From Planctomycetota bacterium (lineage in GTDB: Bacteria; Planctomycetota; UBA1135): a stretch of DNA of 30,645 nucleotides. Below the pieces are notes generated by a model that was given only the letters and a program-made list of their open reading frames with translations, was not told the origin of the DNA and searched no databases. Below are positions 22,899-30,645 of this stretch, one piece after another; the stretch's first letter is position 1, and each line of letters starts with the position of its first letter. The stretch covers positions 1 to 30,645 of the forward strand of contig JAKVCF010000010.1 in assembly GCA_022447335.1 (NCBI GenBank), read 5' to 3'. Position numbers and translations under genes: made by a program.

Positions 22899-25421
22899 TT
22901 ATTTTTCGCTGTAGTTAACTCGGACATGGCCGTCGAAGCCGAGGAATCCTGCGCGCGCTGCGGCGTCTTGATCGGTTGCCACCCATACGTCGTAGATGCG
23001 GGAGGTCGTTTCGATATTCAGCGTGACCCCGCGCGTGTCTGAAGTTTTTAGGCCATCAATATCGCCGGCTGTGCCATTCGGGCGCACCAAGTAGACGTAG
23101 GTTTCTGCGCCAGACTGACTTGGTTTGCTAAAGCGCGCGTAAACACTGCTATGTGAGACCGCATCCCAATCTTTGATTGATCGGCGGTTGTCACCCTTAG
23201 CGTCTTCATAACTGATAATCTCGCGGCCGGTTTCGATTTGTACGCCAAGCGGTGCATAGAGTTCGACTTCACTGCCCGGGGACCCACCACCTGAAAGGGT
23301 GGCTATATTGCCATTCACTTTCCACTCGGCTTTGTGATCCGGACTTGATAGGGCTCGGAAGTAAGCGTTCGTACCCATATTGCTGTGGGTCTGCACGCGG
23401 TCGACAATAAGTAGTAAGTCTTCGGGGAGCAGCAGCATGCTGCGATAGACGCTTTCAATGCCAAGCAGCTCTTGGCTGCCATTACGCCGCTTGACTTGCT
23501 TTGGATAAGCGCCACCAAATTCGCCACTCACGAAGATCGCGTCACCAGCATTCACTGCCGTTACGATGTCTGCATTTGGCGCAGCCTTCACGAGCGGTTT
23601 AATCGGGCCCATCCACTGGCCCCACTCGCCCAGTTGACCGACTTCGTCGAGGCGGCCAATTTGATACACCTGCTTTGGATTCCATAGACGCGAGATAGCA
23701 GATTCGGGAATCGGAGGCGCCATCGCAAAGGGTGGCGTGAAAGTGTAGGTGTTGCTGAGCGCGGTACGCTTCGGCTTTGGGTAGAGCGCGCCAGCGACGA
23801 AGTCCTGCCCTTCTGGGTAGAAAGTAAAGCTGCCTGCATCAGGGTGGCTGTGCGACACATTGGTCGCCGCTACGCGCGGGTCGCCATCTAGCATTAATCC
23901 CCAGGTGGCTTCGCCCGCGGGGTCGCCCGACTTAAAACTGAAGAAGGTGTTGCCCACCGACCACCCACGGCGGTAGGTCACAACGCCCCAGTCCTTGAAA
24001 TAGTGGAATCCTGGGGCGTTGCCGCGGTTGACGGTACGCGGCTCAATGCTCGGGTCGTGCCATAGCATTTCGAAGAGTAGATTGCTGCCTTCAGGCTTGC
24101 CATAAGGCTGTCGACTGCCAAGCGCTTCGTCGATGCGGTTTGCTACCCAGGTTGGCCGACCGTCGCGTGTGACGCGGTCCAGGAAGTAAAGCAAGTGGCG
24201 CGGGCCATGTCCAAACGATCCATGGCCGTCAGCAATGCCTACCACGCGCTGGAATCCTGGAAGTGATCCGTGGAGCAGGAAGTTAAAGTGCTGAGTTAAC
24301 CAAACATTGTCGAGGTGGTCTGCCAGCCTGTGCTCGTGCAGTAGTTCGAGCGTCGCAAATAGTGCATGAGACCCGTAGGTCCCATACATGATTCCCTCAT
24401 TGGTCGATCCATCGCCGATCTGGGATCGGATTTCCATTACAAGGTCTGTGTTTTTGACACATTGTTTAATCCACGCCTCTGCCTCGCGCGGATAGATGGC
24501 TTCCACTGCTAGCGCTGCATTCAATAGTGCGTTGTAGTTAATGTAGTTGTGGTTATTGGTATAGCTGGTCGTCCAGAACTCGGGCTTGCGTGCTTGGGTC
24601 TCTTCGTAAAAGAGCTCCGCCTGCTTGTGAATGCGCTCAGCAAAACTTTTCCTCTCAGTCGCGGCGAGCTCGTTGTGCAGGAGGTCGTATGCGACAGAGA
24701 AACCAAAAAGTATGTGTGCGCCGTCGAGGCCAACTGCGTATTCAGCTGATGGGCCCCAGGCTTTCCAGTTGGCGACGCGGCTCATGGCCTCTTTAGCCCA
24801 AGTACCATATGCTCCCTTCTTCTTTGGGTTAGTTTGCAGCGCATATGCGGCTGCAACTCCCATTAGCTTGTCGCCCTCCTTTCGCCAGGCCCCATTAGCT
24901 TTTGGTAGTTGATCCATATTTACGGGCGGCAAACTACGACGACTATTTGCCACCTTGTCTCCATAGGCAAAGAGTCGTTCGGCTATTTTTTGGCTCCCAC
25001 TTTTCGCCTTAGCTTGCAGCGCGCCGAGCTCATCGGCGTCGAAGAAAAGGCGTGGGTGCTTGCCCGCGGCCGCAGGGGCATTGGCGGGGGCCAGCACTTC
25101 GGCGACCTGTGGCTCAGGCTTGAATTCGAAGTCAAAGCTAGCGGGCTCGGCAAATAGTACGACGTTTTCTTGGCTGGTCGGAGTGGGTGGCCGCGAGGTT
25201 GACTGCGAAGGGTTTTCCGACGGGTTGGCTTTAGGCGGCTTTAGCTGTTCCAGCGGGGGAGCCTGTTCACTTACCCCCGTTTCAGGGAGGCTCTGCTCTT
25301 GGCTTTGTGGGTTGCGCGGCTTGCGTGGGCCAGGCGATTTTTTAGCTGTGCAAGCAGGGCCAGAGAGTACGGCAAGTATCACGATGCCGGCGACAAAACG
25401 GAAAGCGGCAAAACGCAGCAT
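22899..25421 (-). CDS. Dermatan sulfate epimerase-like / heparinase II-III-like exported enzyme
   Basis: This protein is 840 residues from ATG 25421 (851 if GTG 25454 is used). It begins with a signal peptide (FAAFRFVAGIVILAVLSGPAC, a near lipobox), then a Pro/Ser/Gln-rich linker to about 120, an (alpha/alpha)6-toroid-like helical domain (about 120-470) and a beta-sheet domain. From memory of human dermatan sulfate epimerase, long stretches correspond: LPGFQRVVGIAD, HYFKDWGVVTY, FFSFKSG, HPDAGSFTF, EALY-like AGALYPK. The three catalytic positions of that enzyme (H205, Y261, H450) have counterparts H291 (TNNHN), Y346 (EGIMYGTY) and H526 (SHSHPD), with matching spacing. It should abstract the C5 proton of a uronic acid, giving epimerisation or lyase cleavage. 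Substrate unknown. Upstream is a fatty acid desaturase gene. Confidence 0.8.
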   Translation of the reverse strand: MLRFAAFRFVAGIVILAVLSGPACTAKKSPGPRKPRNPQSQEQSLPETGVSEQAPPLEQLKPPKANPSENPSQSTSRPPTPTSQENVVLFAEPASFDFEFKPEPQVAEVLAPANAPAAAGKHPRLFFDADELGALQAKAKSGSQKIAERLFAYGDKVANSRRSLPPVNMDQLPKANGAWRKEGDKLMGVAAAYALQTNPKKKGAYGTWAKEAMSRVANWKAWGPSAEYAVGLDGAHILFGFSVAYDLLHNELAATERKSFAERIHKQAELFYEETQARKPEFWTTSYTNNHNYINYNALLNAALAVEAIYPREAEAWIKQCVKNTDLVMEIRSQIGDGSTNEGIMYGTYGSHALFATLELLHEHRLADHLDNVWLTQHFNFLLHGSLPGFQRVVGIADGHGSFGHGPRHLLYFLDRVTRDGRPTWVANRIDEALGSRQPYGKPEGSNLLFEMLWHDPSIEPRTVNRGNAPGFHYFKDWGVVTYRRGWSVGNTFFSFKSGDPAGEATWGLMLDGDPRVAATNVSHSHPDAGSFTFYPEGQDFVAGALYPKPKRTALSNTYTFTPPFAMAPPIPESAISRLWNPKQVYQIGRLDEVGQLGEWGQWMGPIKPLVKAAPNADIVTAVNAGDAIFVSGEFGGAYPKQVKRRNGSQELLGIESVYRSMLLLPEDLLLIVDRVQTHSNMGTNAYFRALSSPDHKAEWKVNGNIATLSGGGSPGSEVELYAPLGVQIETGREIISYEDAKGDNRRSIKDWDAVSHSSVYARFSKPSQSGAETYVYLVRPNGTAGDIDGLKTSDTRGVTLNIETTSRIYDVWVATDQDAAARAGFLGFDGHVRVNYSEK

Positions 25422-25453
25422 GCCCCACAGAGTACCAGAGACTCTGTGGGGCA
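25421..25453. repeat. Perfect 13-bp inverted repeat at the epimerase-like gene start
   Basis: TGCCCCACAGAGT (25421-25433) is the exact reverse complement of 25441-25453, with a 7-base loop. On the minus strand the stem begins 27 bases after the desaturase stop and ends on the A of ATG 25421. It could be the desaturase terminator (a T-rich TGCGTTTTG follows) or a translation-control hairpin that hides the ribosome site of the downstream gene. Confidence 0.8.
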
Positions 25454-25480
25454 CGGAGTGCGCGCGGGCGCGGTGGGGGT

Positions 25481-26398
<918 letters not shown>

Positions 26399-26469
26399 GC
26401 CTGATTCGTTGGTGGGGCGGGAGTGCGTGGGATCCGTCAGCAGACTACCCTAGCCCTTAGCGGGGCGCA

Positions 26470-26477
26470 CCCCCCCC
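26470..26477. repeat. C8 homopolymer with GGGG-CGCA-CCCC hairpin in divergent spacer
   Basis: The 120-bp spacer 26399-26518 between the desaturase and ArsC-like starts contains eight cytosines preceded by GGGGCGCA, so GGGG at 26462-26465 can pair with the first four cytosines. I see no clear -35/-10 boxes in the spacer. Confidence 0.6.
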
Positions 26478-26518
26478 GGACGCCCAGCTCCTTTTTGGTC
26501 GGCACAAGTGACATTTCG

Positions 26519-26869
26519 ATGGAAGAGTTAATCGCCTGGATCAATCCCCGCTGTTCCAAGTGCCGCGGGCTTGTCGCCTTATTGAAAGCGTCCGGAAAGG
26601 ACTACCGGCTACGCGAGTACTTGGAAGATCCTCCGAGCGTTGCTGAACTGCAGCAGGCGCTTGTTGCATTGGGAACTAATGACCCTCACATGCTCGTGCG
26701 CAGAAAAGAGAGCGTCTACAGCGAGTTAGGGCTAGCCGAGGCTTCTCCAGAAGTCTTGCTCGAGGCGCTTGCGGCACATCCCAACTTGCTCGAACGCCCA
26801 GTGTTGTTCGCCGGTGACCGCGCCATGGTGGCGCGCCCCCCAGAAAAGGCGAACGAGCTCCTCAACTAG
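26519..26869 (+). CDS. ArsC/Spx-family thioredoxin-fold protein
   Basis: This 116-residue protein belongs to the ArsC/Spx/YffB family. The N-terminus MEELIAWINPRCSKCRG holds CxxC (C18 and C21 by count from this Met); later RRKESVYSELGL matches the conserved R-x-x-E-x-x-y-x-x-lgl segment, and LERPVLF matches the RPI(V) motif. Glutaredoxin-linked arsenate reductases use the first Cys and lack the second, whereas Spx and some YffB-like proteins have CxxC, so the function could be arsenate reduction or a redox/regulatory one. A longer frame begins at 26423 but its first 32 residues are unlike the family, so ATG 26519 is chosen. The gene converges on the membrane sulfatase-like gene, with a 4-bp overlap of stops (CTAG). 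Confidence 0.87.
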   Translation: MEELIAWINPRCSKCRGLVALLKASGKDYRLREYLEDPPSVAELQQALVALGTNDPHMLVRRKESVYSELGLAEASPEVLLEALAAHPNLLERPVLFAGDRAMVARPPEKANELLN

Positions 26870-28746
26870 TTGTTATCACCTTTTCCTTCTTGGGCTTGCT
26901 TGACCTCATCACGTGGGTCGATGTAGCCCATCTGCTGTAGCTGTGCCCAACGATCAGCGCGCACCTGCAAGTCAGTTACGCGCTCTAGGATTGGCGGCGG
27001 CGCGGCAGCGAAGGTATCAAGCATAAGCTCGAGCCAGCCTTCAGGCATTTCGTGGACTTCGAGAGAGTTGTTCTCGCCTGGATCCCGATCGAGCAGGAAA
27101 CCTTCCCCATATTCGACGAGCTCAGAGGGGTCGAGCAAGCCCAGCGGCTGGTAGGCCGACCATTTACGTGTGCCCTGCTTAATGCCAACGGCTTTGCGCT
27201 CGCGTGCAAAATGCACACGGTTACTTGGCACTTCGCTAAGCACACTAAAGCCGGTCATCTCTTGGGGCGCTTGGATTCCTGCTGCAGCAAGTAAAGTTGG
27301 CGCTACATCTGCGAGGTGCGGCTCGTCAATCCGCTTTGCCGGGATGCCGGGCCCTGCCAAAATGAAAGGCACGCGGATTAGTTCTTCATAGGCGGAGTTG
27401 GTGTGACCCCATAGCCCGTGCTCGCCCAGGTGTTCGCCGTGGTCCGAGGTGATAAGCACTACGTAAGGGCGGCCGGAGGCATCCATCCGATCGAGCACTT
27501 GGCCGAGGCAGTAATCGGAGAACTCGACCTCTTCAAGATAGCGCTCCTTCGAGCGGGCGGGCGTGTCAGGTGTGCTATGTCGGCCGCGCCAGCCTTCAGG
27601 TGCGCGGTATGGGCCATGCGGATCGATGTAGTGTAGGAAGAAGAAGAAGGGGTCTTCTTGCGCGTACAGCGTTTCAAACCAATCCATCGCGCGTGCGGTG
27701 GTTTCTCCACCTTCGGCTTTCTCAGGCTTCACGAGTGAGTTGCCACCCGGAGCAGCAAAGACGCCAGAGTAAATCAGGCGGCGGTAGTACTTGCGCGGCA
27801 GTAGGCGGCCGACAAAGGTGCGAGCTTCACTGCCTTGTAAGAGTACCGAAGCATTTGTGCGCTGCTTCATTACCGAATCGTCATAGGCGTGGAAGCCGCG
27901 TTCGAAGCCGGTTCCGCCCATCATCACGCCATTTGAAACGATTGCGACAGTTGCGTAACCGTTGTCGCGGAAGAGCTCGGCCACGGCAACTGGTTCGGCC
28001 GGCACGGTTTGATAGACGCTGGTCACGCGGTGCTCAAGCGTGCCCATGCCGAACATCATGCCGGTATGTCCTGGGACAGTGCAATTCGACGAAGATCGCG
28101 CCCATTCAGCCCATATGCCACGCTCTCGCAGTGCGTCCATGACCGGGACATCGGCGGCATTGTGGCCAACAACCGCGTCAGCGCGCAGCGTATCAATCGA
28201 AACTAACAGCACGTCCGGGGGGGCGCTCTCGGCGCTGATTGCGGAGGTTGCTGGAAAGGTTTCTGGTACGGGGGGCATCTCGACCCAGCCAAACCAGTAC
28301 TGACCGGGGCCAAGCAAGAAAGCTATCACTCCAGCGATCACTCCAGTGCCGCTTAGCATTCGGATAACTATTGGCCGGGTTACTGCCTGGCCAAAACGCC
28401 AAGTTAGTGCAAGGGCAAAAAAGGCGAGGCCGATTGAGATCACAGACCAACGGTGCTCCTCGCTGTCGTTGGCCATCTTGACTCCGAAGGAGGGGATGGA
28501 GGCGACCCAGAATCCGAGCGCAAAGCCGCTGAGATCACGTAACCAGCTCCCTTGCGGCTCACGATTGGTCGCCAGTGCGACTAGTAGGCCAAGTGGCAGC
28601 GCGACCATGCCTGAGCCGAGTGCGGCCAAGAAGATTTGCTCTGCGATCATCACGCCAGCCAGTGGCGGAAATACAGCAGTAAACAGTGCGGCTCCGGTTA
28701 ATGCGCCGAAGCCAGCGCCGAACACGATCGAGAGAATGCGATTCAT
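26866..28746 (-). CDS. Membrane-anchored sulfatase-superfamily protein
   Basis: This 626-residue protein (start ATG 28746; a TTG three codons earlier is also possible) has an N-terminal membrane part with about five helices (residues 5-147) and a periplasmic alkaline-phosphatase-fold domain. LLVSIDTLRAD supplies the first metal aspartate, and ITSDHGEHLGEHGLWGH supplies the second metal cluster. The signature is SSSNCTVPGHTGMM. Aligning x-P with C-x-P-S-R of sulfatases puts Thr, not Cys, at the nucleophile position, followed by Gly-His instead of Ser-Arg. This is the pattern of phosphoethanolamine/phosphoglycerol transferase relatives (LtaS type) rather than formylglycine sulfatases, so a transferase or phosphodiesterase role on envelope polymers is plausible. 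HYIDPHGPY is also conserved. The gene overlaps the ArsC-like stop by 4 bp, tail to tail. Confidence 0.85.
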   Translation of the reverse strand: MNRILSIVFGAGFGALTGAALFTAVFPPLAGVMIAEQIFLAALGSGMVALPLGLLVALATNREPQGSWLRDLSGFALGFWVASIPSFGVKMANDSEEHRWSVISIGLAFFALALTWRFGQAVTRPIVIRMLSGTGVIAGVIAFLLGPGQYWFGWVEMPPVPETFPATSAISAESAPPDVLLVSIDTLRADAVVGHNAADVPVMDALRERGIWAEWARSSSNCTVPGHTGMMFGMGTLEHRVTSVYQTVPAEPVAVAELFRDNGYATVAIVSNGVMMGGTGFERGFHAYDDSVMKQRTNASVLLQGSEARTFVGRLLPRKYYRRLIYSGVFAAPGGNSLVKPEKAEGGETTARAMDWFETLYAQEDPFFFFLHYIDPHGPYRAPEGWRGRHSTPDTPARSKERYLEEVEFSDYCLGQVLDRMDASGRPYVVLITSDHGEHLGEHGLWGHTNSAYEELIRVPFILAGPGIPAKRIDEPHLADVAPTLLAAAGIQAPQEMTGFSVLSEVPSNRVHFARERKAVGIKQGTRKWSAYQPLGLLDPSELVEYGEGFLLDRDPGENNSLEVHEMPEGWLELMLDTFAAAPPPILERVTDLQVRADRWAQLQQMGYIDPRDEVKQAQEGKGDNN

Positions 28747-28927
28747 GCCTGACAAAGCGCGTAGTGCGCGGCCTCTTATAGTCTAAGCGAGGCTTCGGCT
28801 GCCTGCGTCTATTTGGTTTGATTGGGGGGTTTATCCGCGAGGTGGGCAGCGCAGGCCTCTTCCGTCCTCAATAGAGCCTGAGGCAGCTATGGCCGCTATG
28901 CCCATGATTGCGCAGAGGGGTTGGCAA

Positions 28928-30598
28928 TTACGGGTGTATGGCCTCGATTGCGACGTTGGACTTTACCGAGCTGGCGCCACCGGCTCCACGTGCGATCACG
29001 GCTTGCACATAGATAGGAATAAGCGGCGCACTACTAGGTACCGCAACCGGAAATTGTGCGTCGCCAAAAGAGGTCGCCGTGACCGTCGCGTAGACAGACG
29101 GTGAAAGAATATCCATGCATAAGTTGCCAAGTTGTGGCGGGCAAGGCCCGGCTCCGAGCCCAGCCGTGCTATAGGTCAGCACCACCGATTCGCCAGGGGT
29201 TGCGTTGTAGACTCGCGCGGTCGAGCTGGCGCCGCGCTGCAGCGGGTCGAGCAAAACTTGAGGGCTCCAACTACCCGAACTGCGCACAAAGACATCAAAC
29301 GAGGAGTTATTGTCATGTGCGACTAAGTCGTCGGCGGGGCTCTGAAAGGCGATTTCCGATCCGTCGGAATTCAGCGCCGGTCGCTGGCTATAAAGCGTGG
29401 ACTCAGTGCCTGAAACGCCAACCGAAGCACGCGCGACTGTGGCGCTAATCAGATTAGCTCGATAGACATCGCTCCAGCCGTTGGTGTCACCAGGGATTAA
29501 ATTTGTGGACAGGCTTTCAAAGGCGATTACCTGGCCGCTCGATGAGATCGCAGAAGAGTCAGAGTCCGCGTTGCCGGCAGCGCCTGTGTAGCCGCGCGAA
29601 ACGAGCGCGGTGTGGCGGCTATTCAAAAGATGCACATAGACCTGTGAGTTGCCGCCTGAAGTCCCCGCCGCCAAGTTGCTGGCTGTGGACTGGAAGGCGA
29701 TAGAAGTGCCGTCTCCTGAGATCGAGGGCGCGCTGCTTGCCGCGTTTGCCTGCGCCCCCAAGGTTGACATGCTAATCAACGTAGTAGTCGCGCCGAGCTC
29801 ATCGAACACACCGTTCCGATCAGGGTCTCGGTCGCGTAAGAAAACATCGCGCGCATTATTCCCATCGAAGCCGACAAGATTGGTCGCCAGCGACTCGAAG
29901 GTCACGAAGCGGCCATCATTTGAGCAAGAACTTATGCTTGAAGGCCCATTGCCCTGCGCGCCTAACCCATCCCGGCTGACTAGTACTAAGTTGCTAGTGG
30001 TGCGGTCGTAGGCAAAGACATCACTGAAGCCATTAACGTCACCGGTGACGAGATTAGTGGCAAGGCTGGCAAAGCATACCCATCTCCCGTCCCCCGAGAT
30101 TGACGGCGAAGAACAGGGGGCATTTGGTTCGGCGCCGCCGATGCCGAGTGAGATACGAGTTAGAGCCACATTACTTTCGTCGAAGATCCCATTTTGGTCT
30201 GGATCACGGTCAGCAATGAAGATGTCGTCGAATCCGTTGGTGTCGTTCGCAACTAAGTTTGACGCTGATGAAGCGAAGGTTATAAAGCGACCATCAGTGG
30301 ACAAGTGCGCATCGGATGAGAAAGAGTTGGCCGCGACGCCGCCAGCCCCTACCGAGATCAAAGTCGTAGTGCCATCGAGCCGATCGCGCACATAAATATC
30401 GGTAAACCCTGACGAAAGCCGATCAAGTAGCGCTGTAGATTGGAAGCCTAAGTGGCGACCGTCTCCCGATAGGTCTGGGTTCAAACTTGCGCCGTTAGCT
30501 TCCTTGCCATTCGAGTCGAGGGACACGCGCTGGGTCACGAATTGCTGCGGCTCAGCAACAATGGCCACCAATAACAGAGAGAGTAAGGGGGGAACCAT
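28928..30598 (-). CDS. Exported seven-repeat PD40 (TolB-like) beta-propeller protein
   Basis: This protein is 556 residues from ATG 30598; a TTG at 30628 would add 10. A signal peptide (MVPPLLSLLLVAIVA, cut before EPQQ) is clear. Seven tandem repeats follow with the pattern DGR.(I/V).F.S.A.NLV.GD.NG..DVF..DR, each a PD40-type propeller blade, so a seven-bladed propeller is expected. Repeats 2 and 4 have an insertion DPD(Q/R)NG(I/V)FDE that looks like a calcium-binding loop. A beta-rich tail (about 430-556) with LDPLQRGASSTARVYNATPG and SSVKSNVAI follows, a tail type I associate with planctomycete exported proteins. Ligand unknown. The spacer 28756-28927 to the next minus gene holds no gene. 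Confidence 0.82.
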   Translation of the reverse strand: MVPPLLSLLLVAIVAEPQQFVTQRVSLDSNGKEANGASLNPDLSGDGRHLGFQSTALLDRLSSGFTDIYVRDRLDGTTTLISVGAGGVAANSFSSDAHLSTDGRFITFASSASNLVANDTNGFDDIFIADRDPDQNGIFDESNVALTRISLGIGGAEPNAPCSSPSISGDGRWVCFASLATNLVTGDVNGFSDVFAYDRTTSNLVLVSRDGLGAQGNGPSSISSCSNDGRFVTFESLATNLVGFDGNNARDVFLRDRDPDRNGVFDELGATTTLISMSTLGAQANAASSAPSISGDGTSIAFQSTASNLAAGTSGGNSQVYVHLLNSRHTALVSRGYTGAAGNADSDSSAISSSGQVIAFESLSTNLIPGDTNGWSDVYRANLISATVARASVGVSGTESTLYSQRPALNSDGSEIAFQSPADDLVAHDNNSSFDVFVRSSGSWSPQVLLDPLQRGASSTARVYNATPGESVVLTYSTAGLGAGPCPPQLGNLCMDILSPSVYATVTATSFGDAQFPVAVPSSAPLIPIYVQAVIARGAGGASSVKSNVAIEAIHP

Positions 30599-30645
30599 GG
30601 GGGAGAAGCCGAGGCGAGCATACTCCAAGCTTGTGATTTCAGGGG

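Overview
The window is about 30.6 kb of chromosomal DNA from a Gram-negative bacterium. Genes are tightly packed, starts are often GTG or TTG, and no stretch over 300 bases lacks a gene. The kdsD-kdsC pair followed by an LptC/OstA-like protein shows a diderm that makes Kdo-containing lipopolysaccharide. Two sulfatase-superfamily proteins, a dermatan-sulfate-epimerase-like polysaccharide enzyme, an ECF sigma/anti-sigma pair with a charged helical third protein, and an exported PD40 propeller with a beta-rich tail together suggest Planctomycetota or a relative. That placement is inference; no rRNA or tRNA gene is present to confirm it.

Layout. (1) 1-3699, minus: kdsD, kdsC and a very large LptC/OstA-like protein that runs off the left edge. 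(2) 3779-9907, plus: a rhomboid-unrelated M50 (site-2) protease, scpA, thioredoxin, fmt, rsmB, then a TIM-barrel sugar-phosphate isomerase-like gene flanked by two small membrane-anchored proteins that look like paralogues of each other. (3) 9966-11402, minus: a lipoprotein arylsulfatase, divergent by about 20 bp from an aldehyde dehydrogenase-like gene (11424-13073), which converges on a LeuA/NifV-like acyltransferase (13075-14316). (4) 14370-18145, plus: mgtE, a short signal peptidase I, an ECF sigma factor, a membrane anti-sigma-like protein and a charged helical exported protein, all in one tight cluster. (5) 18142-19440, minus: a long transaldolase, divergent by 5 bp from mnmH (selU), followed by purF. 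(6) 22288-22716, plus: an orphan type IV pilin-like protein with unusual inverted repeats upstream. (7) 22899-26398, minus: the dermatan-sulfate-epimerase-like exported enzyme and a fatty acid desaturase, separated by a perfect 13-bp inverted repeat. (8) 26519-26869, plus: an ArsC/Spx-like protein, which overlaps tail to tail with a membrane-anchored sulfatase-superfamily protein (26866-28746, minus). (9) 28928-30598, minus: an exported seven-repeat propeller protein.

How it fits together. Most genes are housekeeping (envelope LPS export, translation initiation and rRNA/tRNA modification, purine synthesis, chromosome condensation, Mg2+ transport). The accessory layer concerns the cell surface and sulfated or uronate-containing polysaccharides: a formylglycine-type sulfatase, a predicted threonine-type alkaline-phosphatase-fold membrane enzyme, and a protein carrying all three active-site positions of animal dermatan sulfate epimerase. 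I found no CRISPR array, insertion sequence, prophage, tRNA or rRNA. The most unusual items are the epimerase-like protein, the giant LptC/OstA protein, and the uncharacterised paralogue pair around the TIM-barrel gene.
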